DNA from: Eubacterium sp.
Lineage (GTDB): Bacteria > Bacillota_A > Clostridia > Lachnospirales > Lachnospiraceae
Assembly (NCBI GenBank): GCA_023663915.1
Contig: JAMPGN010000011.1
Coordinates: forward strand, 1 to 37,178
Direction: 5' to 3'
DNA length: 37,178 nt
Shown in pieces: positions 26,552 to 35,745 of the stretch. The notes under the pieces are model-generated. The model worked only from the letters and a program-made list of their open reading frames with translations, made no database searches and was not told the origin of the DNA. The translations under genes and the position numbers were made by a program. Within the stretch, counting starts at the first letter, position 1; each line of letters opens with the position of its first letter.

Positions 26552-26603
26552 ATATCATACAAGGGCGAAGTCTGGCAGCAGAGTGTACGAAGGAGGAGAA
26601 ACC

Positions 26604-28181
26604 ATGCAGACAGAGTATAAAGATAAGGGACTTACACTTTTAAAAAGGGGACAAAGAGGAATCATGCATGCAGTGTTCAGCCGTTTTGGGCTGATTTTAC
26701 TGCTGTTGATCATACAGGTGTTGATCCTGTTTGGAATTTTTCAGTGGTTTGAAGAGTTTTTGCCGCATATTTTAGGCGGGACAGTGCTCTTTTCCGTCGT
26801 CATGGTCATCTGTCTATTGAACAGCAGACTGAATCCCACGGCGAAGATCACATGGCTGATCGTCATTATGGTGCTGCCGGTGTTCGGCGTGCTCTTATTT
26901 GCCTATACCCAGAGCGAGATCGGTCACAGGGCGTTGAAGGCGCGCATGAGCCAGATCATCGCGAACACGAAGGAGAGCATTCCCCAAGCGGCGGATGTGC
27001 TGGAACGGTTTGCAGGAGAGAATGAGGGAGCCGCTTCCTTAGCGCACTATATGCACAGGAGCGGCTGTCATCCGGTTTACGACAGGACTGCTGTCACTTA
27101 TTTTCCGCTGGGAGAGGATAAATTCGAGGAAATGCTGAAACAGCTGGCGGCGGCGAAGCATTTTATTTTCATGGAATATTTTATCGTGGACGAGGGCCTG
27201 ATGTGGGGCAGGATTCTGGAAATTCTGGCAAAGAAGGCGGCGGAAGGCGTAGAAGTCCGCGTGATGTATGACGGCTTCTGCGAGTTCGCCCTGCTGCCGC
27301 ACGATTATCCGAAGCGTCTCAAAGCGCTGGGCATTCAATGCAAAATGTTTTCGCCGGTGACGCCCTTTGTCTCCACCCATTATAATTACCGCGACCATAG
27401 GAAGATTCTGGTGATCGACGGGCATACGGCGTTCAATGGCGGCGTGAATCTGGCGGACGAATATATCAACCAGAAGCAGAAATTTGGACACTGGAAAGAC
27501 ACGGCAGTCATGATTAAGGGCGAGGCGGTTAAGAGTTTTACGCTGATGTTTCTGCAGATGTGGTGTGTGGAGGGGAAGGAAGAGGACTATGCCCGCTATC
27601 TGTCCTATCCTACAGAGCCTATGGAACATGCAAAGGGTTATGTCATTCCTTATGGGGACTGTCCGCTGGATCAGGATAAGCTGGGCGAGCGGGTCTACAT
27701 GGATATTCTGAATCGGTCCCATAGGTATGTACATATGATGACGCCCTATCTGATTCTGGACGGGGAGATGGAGACGGCGCTGAAATTCGCGGCGGAGCGC
27801 GGGGTAGAGGTGACTTTGCTGCTGCCGGGCATTCCCGATAAGATCGTGGCATATTCCTTGGCAAAAACGCATTACGCCTCGCTTTTGGAATCCGGTGTGC
27901 AGATCTATGAGTATACGCCGGGCTTTGTACATGCCAAAGTATGTGTCAGCGATACGAGAGAGGCAGTGGTAGGGACGATCAATTTGGACTACCGCAGCCT
28001 GTACCATCATTTTGAATGCGCGACCTATCTATACGATACGGACTGTGTTCCCATGATCGAGGAGGATTTCCAAGCGACCCTTGCGAAGTGCAGACAGGTA
28101 ACACGGGAGACGCTGCGCCGGGAGAAATGGTATCTGAAGCTGTTGGGGCGGCTGGCGAAGGTAGTAGCGCCGTTGATGTAG
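26604..28181 (+). CDS. cls: Cardiolipin synthase (phospholipase D family)
   Basis: This 525-aa membrane enzyme joins two phosphatidylglycerol molecules into cardiolipin. N-terminal hydrophobic segments lie at about 28-48, 57-73 and 82-102. Two HKD motifs follow: HRKILVID in the first PLD domain and HAKVCVSD followed by GTINLDYRS in the second. Length is typical. ATG 26604 is chosen because AGGAGGAG lies seven bases upstream; the frame is open to 26523, but that stretch overlaps the promoter. It is probably monocistronic. Confidence 0.93.
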   Translation: MQTEYKDKGLTLLKRGQRGIMHAVFSRFGLILLLLIIQVLILFGIFQWFEEFLPHILGGTVLFSVVMVICLLNSRLNPTAKITWLIVIMVLPVFGVLLFAYTQSEIGHRALKARMSQIIANTKESIPQAADVLERFAGENEGAASLAHYMHRSGCHPVYDRTAVTYFPLGEDKFEEMLKQLAAAKHFIFMEYFIVDEGLMWGRILEILAKKAAEGVEVRVMYDGFCEFALLPHDYPKRLKALGIQCKMFSPVTPFVSTHYNYRDHRKILVIDGHTAFNGGVNLADEYINQKQKFGHWKDTAVMIKGEAVKSFTLMFLQMWCVEGKEEDYARYLSYPTEPMEHAKGYVIPYGDCPLDQDKLGERVYMDILNRSHRYVHMMTPYLILDGEMETALKFAAERGVEVTLLLPGIPDKIVAYSLAKTHYASLLESGVQIYEYTPGFVHAKVCVSDTREAVVGTINLDYRSLYHHFECATYLYDTDCVPMIEEDFQATLAKCRQVTRETLRREKWYLKLLGRLAKVVAPLM

Positions 28182-28198
28182 TTCGGTTAATGTAGCTT

Positions 28199-28367
28199 GT
28201 GATCGGGAAAAACGTGGAAGAAATGACAATCGATCAATATCTTAATGGAATAATTGGAAAACCTGTTTGTTTTATAGGAAGAACTGCAAATATGATATGG
28301 ATATGGATTTTGGGATTTTAATCGAACAGTATAAAATTCGTTCTACTGATAAATTTGAAAGGCATTA
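28199..28367 (+). pseudogene. Possible frameshifted small gene
   Basis: GTG 28199 opens a 40-codon frame (EEMTIDQYLNGIIGKPVCFIGRTANMIWI) ending at 28321. In another frame from 28303 the sequence reads WMDFGILIEQYKIRSTDKFERH before TAG 28367. The two pieces join as one plausible small protein if a frameshift at the repeated GATATG near 28293-28305 is corrected. The junction NMIW-DFG resembles small proteins with IGRxxNMxWIxFG that I recall only loosely. Downstream, 28368-28446 holds no further gene except the ribosome site of the next one. Confidence 0.35.
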
Positions 28368-28446
28368 GACAGATTTTGCAGTTGCGCTATTCGGGGCAAT
28401 GCGCATAGGGGTTAAAATCATAATATGAAAAGGAGACGGGTACAAT

Positions 28447-29061
28447 ATGAACGGGAGGGTATTGCTGTTCTTTTTCATTGTGGGTGCGTTCAGTGTAACG
28501 GCAGTTGGTATATTTTTGATTATGTTGCTCGTTGCGATCGTAAAAAAGAGTAAAACGTTAGCGAAAATGGCAGTTGCTGTTTTGATTATGTATGGGTTGG
28601 TTATGGCGGTCATTTTTTCGGTAGAGACATTCCGGGGTTGGAGATTTGACCGGATACCGCAGCTGGAAGTCGATGGAAACCAGATGACAATCATAAATTC
28701 CGGTACCGGCTCCATGGGAAGTCGGGCAATATATGCTTGTTCGAAAGAAGGCATTCTTAGGGAAATTGCTACGCCATATTATCATCATGGGTTTATAAAA
28801 TTTGGTTTTACCTTCGAGGCAAAAGCAGCGGGTGATTTATATGTAGTTGTTGTGGAAGATGATTGTGCTGATTTGTCATATGCTGATATCTATAAGGTGC
28901 AAGTGAATCAGGACGCTACGATAGCGGCTGAAAAAGTGGAGCATATAGACAAGGTAGTAGTGCAGAATAGTATAGAAGAATTTGTAGAACATCTGGTTGC
29001 AGTGTACGGCTTTTCAAAAGAGGCTTTAGAAGAAAAATATGAACCTTATTTAAGATCTTAG
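28447..29061 (+). CDS. Hypothetical membrane protein, 204 aa
   Basis: Two N-terminal membrane segments (about 5-32, LLFFFIVGAFSVTAVGIFLIML; and about 40-60, MAVAVLIMYGLVMAVIFSV) precede a soluble domain of about 140 residues. That domain has a beta-rich part (IPQLEVDGNQMTIINSG; FGFTFEAKAAGDLYVVVVEDD) and a helical C-terminus. Start ATG 28447 has AAGGAGA upstream. I do not recognise the family. A terminator follows 20 bases after the stop. Confidence 0.75.
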   Translation: MNGRVLLFFFIVGAFSVTAVGIFLIMLLVAIVKKSKTLAKMAVAVLIMYGLVMAVIFSVETFRGWRFDRIPQLEVDGNQMTIINSGTGSMGSRAIYACSKEGILREIATPYYHHGFIKFGFTFEAKAAGDLYVVVVEDDCADLSYADIYKVQVNQDATIAAEKVEHIDKVVVQNSIEEFVEHLVAVYGFSKEALEEKYEPYLRS

Positions 29062-29079
29062 GAAAAAATAGGAAAGCAA

Positions 29080-29122
29080 AAAATCAGCCAGCATCCGGCT
29101 TCTGCCTCTGCTGGCTGATTTT
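29080..29122. terminator. Bidirectional terminator
   Basis: A 14-bp perfect stem pairs AAAATCAGCCAGCA (29080-29093) with TGCTGGCTGATTTT (29109-29122). The A-run on one side and T-run on the other suit both the plus-strand gene ending at 29061 and the minus-strand chemoreceptor ending at 29200. Confidence 0.85.
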
Positions 29123-29147
29123 ATCATAGGAAATTCCTTCAAATCGT

Positions 29148-29196
29148 GGAAGAATGCGGAGCATTCTTCCGAACATAATGCCGTAGGCATTTTGTT
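29148..29196. repeat. Two adjacent hairpins with GGA and GTA loops
   Basis: GGAAGAATGC (29148-29157) pairs perfectly with GCATTCTTCC (29161-29170) across GGA. The arms 29172-29182 and 29186-29196 pair, with one mismatch, across GTA. They lie just past the stop of the chemoreceptor. The style matches the hairpins at 61-97 and 788-836. Confidence 0.55.
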
Positions 29197-29199
29197 CTG

Positions 29200-30903
29200 T
29201 TACACTTCCAGCCTAAAGAAAGCAACGCTGCTATTTAACTGCTCGATGACAGTCTTTAATTCGTTGGCCTGCATAGCGACTTCCTCAATATTGGCTCTGA
29301 GTTCTTCCGTAGAGGCGTTTGCTTCTTCGGCGGAAGCGGCATTCTCCTCGGAGATATCCGATAGGTCGCTTACGGAGGCAAGGACGCTGACTTTACTCTT
29401 GTCCACAATCTCTACGATTTCCGTGATCTGGCTTACGGACGCTGCGGCTTCATCGACATTGGTGTCCACGTTGTCGAAGCTCTGGCTCACGCCTTTTAAG
29501 GCATCTGCTTCCTTGCCGACGGCATCTTGAATCTGTCCCGCGATTTTGGTACATTCCTCAGTCTTGGAAGTGATCTCTTCTATAATGGATTGGATCTGCT
29601 GCGCGGAAGAATTGGACTGTTCTGCAAGCTTCTGAATCTCACCGGCTACAACTGCAAATCCCCGGCCTGCTTCTCCGGCTCTGGCGGCTTCGATGCTTGC
29701 ATTTAAGGAGAGCAGGTTCGTCTGATCGGAAATATCCATAATCATCTGTGCGGCTGTCGTGATCTGCTGCACGGCATCGCTGACAAGGTTGATGCTGGTG
29801 ATGACATTGTCGGCGCTGGTGGTGGTATAGCTGTTGGCTTCCAGTAACTCGCCGAGATTTGCCTTGGCGGTATTGCTGACGTTTGCCACTTCTCTGGTGA
29901 CTGTCTGTGTCGCGGCGGAGCTTTCTGCGATATGTGTGATATTATCGGATATCTCGTTCATATCAAAAGCCTGTTTTTCAACGGCTGCCGTCATGTTTTG
30001 CGCGCCGTAGGCGAGTTCTTCCATGGTGGCGCTTAAGTCTTTGACTGCCTGCGAGCAGTTGCCAAGAGAGCCGTCTACATGGGAGACGGAACTATCTACC
30101 GTCTTGGCGCAGCTTAAAATCACCTGTACGACTTCGACTAACTGTGCGCGGAGTGTTTCCGCGGCTTTTGCCACATCATATAATTCCCGGATTGCATTTT
30201 TGTTCTCTACCTTAAAATCCAGTCTGCCTTGGGAGAGCATGACGGTGTCGTCCCGCAGGTGTTTGATGCGGTTAGCAATGATTCTGCCGACCAAAAAGGC
30301 GACGATGAAGATCATCACCATAAGACCGAGGCAGATCAGCATGATATAAGTGAAATAGCTGTTCGTTGCCGCATTCAGTTCCGTGCTTGGCTTGCCGGTG
30401 AAGATCATGCCGACCACGCTGTCTTTTTGTTCAATCGGGATATAATAACCGTAATAGTCCTGTCCGCCGATATCAATATTCTTGGCAAAATATGTATTGC
30501 CCTGTTCCAGAACGGCTTCCTTGACTGCATCGGAACACTGTGTCAGAATCATGCGCTCGCCTGTCTCATCGACGAGCGTTGTCATATAGCGGGTGTCGCC
30601 GTAGAACAGCGTGCAGTCTATGCCGGTTTTTTCTTTGATATAATCCACGATATCCGAATTGGTGGTCAGATTATTGCCGCCCTTATAGAGCGCGTCGCCG
30701 GAAAGCCTGTAAGTGCCGGCGTCGAGCGTGTCAAAGGTTTCCAGCATGGTATATCCGGTTGCCTGCAGGGTGGTCTCGATCTCATTCTCCGCGGTGGATT
30801 TCATGTAACTACTGGACGTAATGACGTTGACAGAAATACATAAAATAGTGGGTAACAGACACAATAAAAGTAAAATGATGATGATGCTTGGTTTCTTTTT
30901 CAT
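29200..30903 (-). CDS. Methyl-accepting chemotaxis protein with periplasmic-type Cache sensor
   Basis: This 567-aa chemoreceptor has membrane segment 1 (about 7-27), an extracytoplasmic sensor (about 30-185) of single-Cache type ([38 protein letters not shown]) and membrane segment 2 (about 188-210). A HAMP linker ([18 protein letters not shown]) and a long signalling hairpin follow. The tip of the hairpin contains the conserved [19 protein letters not shown]. Start at 30903 has AGGAG nine bases upstream. The ligand cannot be read from sequence. There are no neighbouring chemotaxis genes, so it feeds a distant CheA/CheW array. Confidence 0.95.
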   Translation of the reverse strand: MKKKPSIIIILLLLCLLPTILCISVNVITSSSYMKSTAENEIETTLQATGYTMLETFDTLDAGTYRLSGDALYKGGNNLTTNSDIVDYIKEKTGIDCTLFYGDTRYMTTLVDETGERMILTQCSDAVKEAVLEQGNTYFAKNIDIGGQDYYGYYIPIEQKDSVVGMIFTGKPSTELNAATNSYFTYIMLICLGLMVMIFIVAFLVGRIIANRIKHLRDDTVMLSQGRLDFKVENKNAIRELYDVAKAAETLRAQLVEVVQVILSCAKTVDSSVSHVDGSLGNCSQAVKDLSATMEELAYGAQNMTAAVEKQAFDMNEISDNITHIAESSAATQTVTREVANVSNTAKANLGELLEANSYTTTSADNVITSINLVSDAVQQITTAAQMIMDISDQTNLLSLNASIEAARAGEAGRGFAVVAGEIQKLAEQSNSSAQQIQSIIEEITSKTEECTKIAGQIQDAVGKEADALKGVSQSFDNVDTNVDEAAASVSQITEIVEIVDKSKVSVLASVSDLSDISEENAASAEEANASTEELRANIEEVAMQANELKTVIEQLNSSVAFFRLEV

Positions 30904-30969
30904 ACGCGTTTTCTCCTGCCTTGATAGATTTGATAGATTCTGTTGCCGTATTTCTTATGATGTTCCTAG

Positions 30970-30998
30970 AGTATAGAAAAATTGTTTACTAATTTCAG
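30970..30998 (-). promoter_or_regulatory. Probable promoter of the chemoreceptor gene
   Basis: On the minus strand CTGAAA (30998-30993) and TATACT (30975-30970) have a 17-bp spacer; matches are 4 of 6 and 5 of 6. A leader of about 60 nt would result. Confidence 0.45.
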
Positions 30999-31143
30999 TA
31001 TAATAGGAAATCGGTAAGATGGCAAGAAAGAAAAGAAAAAATAATCTCGAACTGAAAAATGAAGATATTTTACAAGACGCAGGAAAAAATAAGCGGTAAA
31101 ATGGCTGTAACAAATTTCAAGAATGAAATCGGAGGGAATCCAC

Positions 31144-32001
31144 ATGAAGAAGGAGACAAGGACGGTGGTGTATGACGACGAGTTACGGCTCGAAGCATAC
31201 CGCTTTGAGGGGATCGAGCAGCCGTTTCCAAGCCATTTCCATGCGCATTATGTGATAGGATTTGTGGAGAAAGGGATACGCGAACTTTTCTGCAGGGATA
31301 GGGAATACGCCATAGAGGAAGGCAGCATCCTGCTTTTCAATCCGGGGGACAGCCATGCCTGCATCCAGAGCGACGGCGGGACATTTGATTACCGGGGCTT
31401 CAATATCTCAAAGGAGATCATGCTCGATCTGGCGGAGGAAGTCACGGGGAAACGGGAACTGCCGGGATTTTCAGAAAATGTGATCTGTGATGATGAGGCC
31501 GCCTGCCATCTGTGTCTGCTCCATGAGATGGTGATGAAAGGGACAGGGGAGCTTGGGAAGGAGGAAACATTGCTGTTTCTGCTTTCCTATCTGATCCAGA
31601 ATTACGGGCAGCCCTTTGAAAACTGTATCCCGGAGTGCAGGCAGGAGATAGAAAGAGCTTGTGAATATATGGAGGGGCATTTCACGGAGCGTATCTATTT
31701 AGACCAGATCTGCCGTTACGCGGGGCTTAGCAAGTCAACGCTGCTGCGGGCGTTTACAAAAGAAAAGGGTGTTACGCCGTACCGCTACCTTGAGACGATC
31801 CGCATCAATGAGGCGAAAAAGCTGCTGTCAGAAGGGATTCCGCCCGCGGAGGCAGGGGTAAGGACGGGCTTTTCGGACCAGAGCCATTTTACGAATTATT
31901 TTAATCAGTTCATAGGGCTTGCACTGGGGACTTACCGGGAAATATTTTCAGAGAAAGACGGGAACGGTGGCAGCGGAAAGGGGAGCGGCAGGGATGAATG
32001 A
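31144..32001 (+). CDS. AraC-family transcriptional regulator
   Basis: This 285-aa protein has an N-terminal cupin-type AraC_binding domain (about 10-140; FPSHFHAHYVIGFVEKG, with ILLFNPGDSHAC). A C-terminal double helix-turn-helix (about 170-270) shows LDQICRYAGLSKSTLLRAFTKEKGVTPYRYLETIRI and TGFSDQSHFTNYFNQFIG. Start ATG 31144 has GGAGGG seven bases upstream. Its end overlaps the start of the next gene (ATG 31994), so it is coupled to the GNAT-like and DUF2000 genes, which are its likely targets along with itself. Confidence 0.92.
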   Translation: MKKETRTVVYDDELRLEAYRFEGIEQPFPSHFHAHYVIGFVEKGIRELFCRDREYAIEEGSILLFNPGDSHACIQSDGGTFDYRGFNISKEIMLDLAEEVTGKRELPGFSENVICDDEAACHLCLLHEMVMKGTGELGKEETLLFLLSYLIQNYGQPFENCIPECRQEIERACEYMEGHFTERIYLDQICRYAGLSKSTLLRAFTKEKGVTPYRYLETIRINEAKKLLSEGIPPAEAGVRTGFSDQSHFTNYFNQFIGLALGTYREIFSEKDGNGGSGKGSGRDE

Positions 32002-32671
32002 ACTGGCACAAAGGTGCGAGGAACAGATCATCAGCCTGTTCCCTAGCATGGAAACCTTCGTCTGTCGTGGGTGGATACTGAAAAAGATGGAAAGGCATTT
32101 TTGTGTCTATCCGCTGTATTATAAATTTTCTGAGGGGAATATCCCGGACAACATACATAGATGTGAGGAAATCAGCCGCCAGAGCGGGGTGAAATGTGTG
32201 TTCCGTATCGTGGAGCATACCAATTATCATTTAAGCGCGCTTCTTGCGGATCGCGGATATGTATTATGGAGATGTGGGGTAGTAGGCGAGCTGTGTTTGG
32301 AGAATGATGTAAACTGCATAGAGCAAGCGGAAAAAGAACAAAACGAACTGTCCTTGGGAAAAAGGACAGATGAGGGGAATGTGGAATATGTCATGGCAGA
32401 GGACGACACGGTTATTGGTATAAAAAGGCAGGAGCTTCTATTTTTGCCGGACGGGAATCTGCAGGAGAATGTAGATTTGGAAGATATCTTGCAATTTGCA
32501 GGCTTGCATGGGATGAAAAAGATACTGGTAGATATTCCCCAAACGGAAGAGCTACCGGAGCAGTATCGGCAGGCGGGTTTCAACAGGATATATTTTTACC
32601 GCTGCTATCAAAAACGGGAGGAGAAATCCGCCCCAAAAGAAGGAGGACTGAACGATGGACTTACAAAATGA
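31994..32671 (+). CDS. GNAT-like acetyltransferase, degenerate
   Basis: This 225-aa protein has an N-terminal half (YPLYYKFSEGNIPDNIHRCEEISRQ, then CVFRIVEHTNYHLSALLADRGY) that looks like the substrate-binding half found in GNAT-family N-acetyltransferases. The C-terminal end (LPEQYRQAGFNRIYFYRCY) looks like the closing strand of the GNAT fold. The acetyl-CoA loop (Q/R-x-x-G-x-G/A) is not evident between them, so catalytic ability is doubtful. It starts inside the stop region of the AraC gene and overlaps the start of the next gene, giving a tight three-gene operon. Confidence 0.55.
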   Translation: MNELAQRCEEQIISLFPSMETFVCRGWILKKMERHFCVYPLYYKFSEGNIPDNIHRCEEISRQSGVKCVFRIVEHTNYHLSALLADRGYVLWRCGVVGELCLENDVNCIEQAEKEQNELSLGKRTDEGNVEYVMAEDDTVIGIKRQELLFLPDGNLQENVDLEDILQFAGLHGMKKILVDIPQTEELPEQYRQAGFNRIYFYRCYQKREEKSAPKEGGLNDGLTK

Positions 32672-33077
32672 AAAATGCGTCATGGTGATTGATGAGAACC
32701 TGCCGCTTGGCATCATAGCGAACACGGCGGCGATCATGGGAATCACGCTTGGGAAGCAGATGCCGGAAGTTGTAGGCGCAAACGTATATGACAGGACAGG
32801 GAATGGGCATTTAGGGATTATTGAATTTCCTGTGCCGATCTTAAAAGGGAATGTAGATGTGATTAAGGCTATTCGTGAGAAACTGTATGAGCCGGAGTTT
32901 GACGATCTGACAGTGGTGGATTTCTCTGATCTGGCGCAGGGGTGTAAAACTTACGATGAATTTATCGGGAAGATGAAGGAAATTTCCGAAACGGAGCTGA
33001 ATTATTTTGGGATTGCCATCTGCGGGACAAAAAAGAAGGTCAATAAATTGACTGGGAGCATGGCACTGTTGCGGTAG
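32655..33077 (+). CDS. DUF2000 family protein
   Basis: This 140-aa protein has the family hallmarks KCVMVIDENLPLGIIANTAAIMGITLG near the start, the middle IIEFPVPILKGN and NYFGIAICGTKKKVNKLTGSMALL at the end. DUF2000 proteins are small and resemble peptidyl-tRNA hydrolase 2 in fold; their role is not established. ATG 32655 has AAGGAGG upstream within the previous gene. It is the last gene of the AraC operon. Confidence 0.8.
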   Translation: MDLQNEKCVMVIDENLPLGIIANTAAIMGITLGKQMPEVVGANVYDRTGNGHLGIIEFPVPILKGNVDVIKAIREKLYEPEFDDLTVVDFSDLAQGCKTYDEFIGKMKEISETELNYFGIAICGTKKKVNKLTGSMALLR

Positions 33078-33122
33078 CGTATAAAAAGCAGGTAATGTCT
33101 TAAATTTTTTCGTGAAAAGTAT

Positions 33123-33152
33123 TGCTCATGACGTTGCGTCATGTGTTAGGAT
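33123..33152 (+). promoter_or_regulatory. MerR-type promoter of the ABC exporter genes
   Basis: A perfect inverted repeat CATGACG-TTG-CGTCATG (33127-33143) fills the spacer between TTGCTC (33123-33128) and TAGGAT (33147-33152), giving a long 18-bp spacer. A palindrome inside an overlong spacer is the hallmark of MerR-controlled promoters, and the GACG...CGTC core is common among such Firmicutes promoters. No MerR gene is in the window. A repressor site is the alternative. Confidence 0.5.
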
Positions 33153-33186
33153 AGCAGCATAAAAATTCTACAGAAAGGAAGAAGAC

Positions 33187-33921
33187 ATGCTTACGATTCA
33201 ACATTTGACCAAACATTATAAAGGGAGCGATAAGGGAGTCACGGACATTAGTCTGCAGATCGCACAGGGGGATATCTACGCTTTTATCGGGCATAATGGC
33301 GCAGGCAAGACCACGACGCTAAAGTGCATTGCCGGTATCCATGGCTTTGATACGGGGGAGATCCTGATAGACGGTATCAGCATGAAGCAGGATCCTCTGG
33401 GCTGCAAAAGAAAAATTGCTTATATTCCAGATAATCCCGACCTGTATGAATATCTGACCGGTGTGCAATATTTAAATTTTGTCGCGGACATTTTTCAGGT
33501 GGAGGCGTCGGACAGAAAGGAACGCATTCAAAAATATGCGGAATTGTTTGAGATCACGCAGTCGCTGGGGGATTTGATTACAACCTATTCCCATGGAATG
33601 AAGCAGAAGCTGGCACTGATTTCTGCGCTGGTGCATGAGCCGAAGCTTTTGATTCTGGACGAACCTTTTGTGGGCTTGGATCCGAAGGCGTCTGTCATAC
33701 TGAAAGAGCTTATGCGGGAAATCTGCGCGAAGGGCGGCGCGATCCTTTTTTCCACCCATGTGCTGGAGGTGGCGGAAAAATTGTGCAGCAAGGTGGCAAT
33801 CATGAAAGACGGCGTCCTTGTCGCGTCGGGGGAGATGGATCGGATCGTGAAGCCGGGACAGACATTGGAATCAATCTTTATGGAGGTGATCAACCATGGG
33901 AATGATGCTATCACAGACTAA
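33187..33921 (+). CDS. ABC transporter ATP-binding protein
   Basis: This 244-aa ATPase has Walker A GHNGAGKTT (35-43), signature YSHGMKQKL and Walker B LLILDEPF. The H-loop is STHV, and VGLDPKA stands at the D-loop. The signature has SHGMKQK in place of SGGQ, common in BcrA/CcmA-like exporters. ATG 33187 follows AAGGAAG. The next gene starts 26 bases before this stop. With it, the gene forms a two-component exporter; the cargo is unknown. Confidence 0.95.
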   Translation: MLTIQHLTKHYKGSDKGVTDISLQIAQGDIYAFIGHNGAGKTTTLKCIAGIHGFDTGEILIDGISMKQDPLGCKRKIAYIPDNPDLYEYLTGVQYLNFVADIFQVEASDRKERIQKYAELFEITQSLGDLITTYSHGMKQKLALISALVHEPKLLILDEPFVGLDPKASVILKELMREICAKGGAILFSTHVLEVAEKLCSKVAIMKDGVLVASGEMDRIVKPGQTLESIFMEVINHGNDAITD

Positions 33922-35497
33922 GATTCTGGCACGGACAGAGCTGTATCATCTTTTCGGACTGAATGTGCTGCGGTTTTCCAAAGACAAACGGGTCAGGCGC
34001 AGAGCCGTGCTATTAGCGGTCACCTATCTTCTGGTGGTATTGATGATGATGTTTTATGTGGGCGCGCAATCCTATGGGCTGTGCCTGCTTTCGTTGTGTG
34101 ACATAGTACCCGCTTATCTGATTATGATTTCCGGCATTTTGATTTTCTTTTTTGGTATTTTCAAGGCGGGCGGCGTCATGTTCAAAAAAGAGGGATATGA
34201 CCTCCTCTCTTCCCTGCCGGTTTCCCGGAGTGCCATTGTAATCAGCCGCATCTGGCGGCTGTATGTGGAAAATCTGCTGATCACTTTAGGGGTTCTGCTG
34301 CCGGGGCTGGGGGTTTATATCTGGTTCGTAAGACCGGGGATCGCTTTTTTCCCGTTTTGCCTGTTGGGAATAGCGGTTTCGCCTGTTTTGCCTACGGTGG
34401 GAGCAATTTGCGTGGGGACGCTGATCACCGCGATTGCGTCCAGAATGCGGTACAAAAGCCTTGTCATGTCGGGACTATCAATTTTGGCGGTGATTGCAGT
34501 TTTTGTCGGTTCTTCCAAGCTTTCCGGGGATGCAGGAGAGATTGGTCCGGAAATGCTGCAGGAGATGTCCGGCGCTATTTTGGCAATCTTAGGAAAAGTG
34601 TATCCGCCTGCCGTATGGCTCGGAAATGCAATGGTGCAGATGGATTATGGGAAGCTGCTCCTATGTCTGCTTCTATCCTTAGGGGTGCTGACAGCTGTCG
34701 TGCTCCTAATTTCTGGCTGTTTTCATACAATATGCCGGGGATTGTACGGTACGCTGGCAAAGCACAATTATCAGATGGGAGATTTGAAAAGGGATTCTGT
34801 ATTGAAAGCGTTGGTAAAAAGGGAACTGAAACGGTACTTTTCTTCCGGTATTTACGTGACCAACACCATCATGGGACCGGTTATGGGAATGGTTTTTTCG
34901 GGCGCAGTCCTCTTAGTGGGAATCGACAGGGTGACGGCGTTATTACCATTTCCGGTTGATATCGCTAGGTATATCCCCTTTGTCGTCGCAGGGATTTTTA
35001 GCATGATGAATACCACATGCGTGTCTGTTTCCATGGAAGGGAAATATTGGTGGATCGTGAACAGTCTGCCGCTTGACGCCAAAGTGATTCTGGATGCAAA
35101 GCTTTTGATGAATCTGATCCTGATCCTTCCTTTTTATCTGGTTTCAGAGATTATGCTTGCCATAGCGCTTACGCCGGATCCCGCGTCACAGGTCTGGCTT
35201 CTGTTGATCCCAGCGGTTATCATCTTATTTTCCTGTGTGTTCGGGCTTACTGTCAATTTGCACCTTCCAGTTTTTACGTGGGAGGGCGAGGTGAGCGTGG
35301 TCAAACAGAGCGCCTCCTCTATGCTGGGCGGCTTGGGCGGCGTGCTTCTCACCATTTTATTTGTGATCGTCAACGTGGCGGTTCCGGGCGGAGATTCCCA
35401 TTTGGTAAGGTCTGCCTGTTGTCTTGCCGCATTGCTTGCAACAGCATTTTTGTATCGGAAAAATAACCAAGTGGAATTAAAAAATATTGGTGAATAG
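33896..35497 (+). CDS. ABC transporter permease (ABC-2 type)
   Basis: This 533-aa protein has about a dozen hydrophobic segments distributed over its whole length, in two six-segment halves separated by a cytoplasmic part near 285-320 (KHNYQMGDLKRDSVLKALVKRELKRY). Such large permeases work with single ATPases of the preceding type. ATG 33896 has GGAGGTGAT at 33882-33890, five bases upstream, so translation is coupled to the ATPase. The substrate is not readable from sequence. Confidence 0.88.
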   Translation: MGMMLSQTKILARTELYHLFGLNVLRFSKDKRVRRRAVLLAVTYLLVVLMMMFYVGAQSYGLCLLSLCDIVPAYLIMISGILIFFFGIFKAGGVMFKKEGYDLLSSLPVSRSAIVISRIWRLYVENLLITLGVLLPGLGVYIWFVRPGIAFFPFCLLGIAVSPVLPTVGAICVGTLITAIASRMRYKSLVMSGLSILAVIAVFVGSSKLSGDAGEIGPEMLQEMSGAILAILGKVYPPAVWLGNAMVQMDYGKLLLCLLLSLGVLTAVVLLISGCFHTICRGLYGTLAKHNYQMGDLKRDSVLKALVKRELKRYFSSGIYVTNTIMGPVMGMVFSGAVLLVGIDRVTALLPFPVDIARYIPFVVAGIFSMMNTTCVSVSMEGKYWWIVNSLPLDAKVILDAKLLMNLILILPFYLVSEIMLAIALTPDPASQVWLLLIPAVIILFSCVFGLTVNLHLPVFTWEGEVSVVKQSASSMLGGLGGVLLTILFVIVNVAVPGGDSHLVRSACCLAALLATAFLYRKNNQVELKNIGE

Positions 35498-35576
35498 AGA
35501 ATTTCCTCAAAGGGGGCTACCGCTTCACAATTTTTCAATCGTTAAAGCGACAGCTCCTTTCAGTGTCTCAGAAATA

Positions 35577-35622
35577 AAGGGCTTTCGGCACATTTGGAGT
35601 GACCGGAAGCCCTTGTTGTTTT
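35577..35622 (+). terminator. Terminator of the ABC exporter operon
   Basis: AAGGGCTTTCGG (35577-35588) pairs with CCGGAAGCCCTT (35603-35614), followed by a T-rich run. The rest of the gap 35498-35824 holds only this and the regulated promoter at 35746-35795. Confidence 0.85.
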
Positions 35623-35745
35623 TCAGAAATTGGCTGGAGGGGAATAGTGCGTGTTTCAATTTGCCCCTCAAGGCAAAATCAAAAAGTGTATTGTGATGAA
35701 TATGTGATGTTTTGGTGTGCTAATAAAAAATTTGAAAAAAACATA

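Noticed and set aside
27039..28010. Long minus-strand frame of 323 codons
   Set aside because: It is antisense to the PLD domains of cardiolipin synthase, with no ribosome site or domain; a shadow of high-GC coding sequence.
30229..30843. Plus-strand frame of 204 codons opposite the chemoreceptor
   Set aside because: Antisense shadow of the Cache/HAMP region, with low-complexity His/Asp composition and no start signal.
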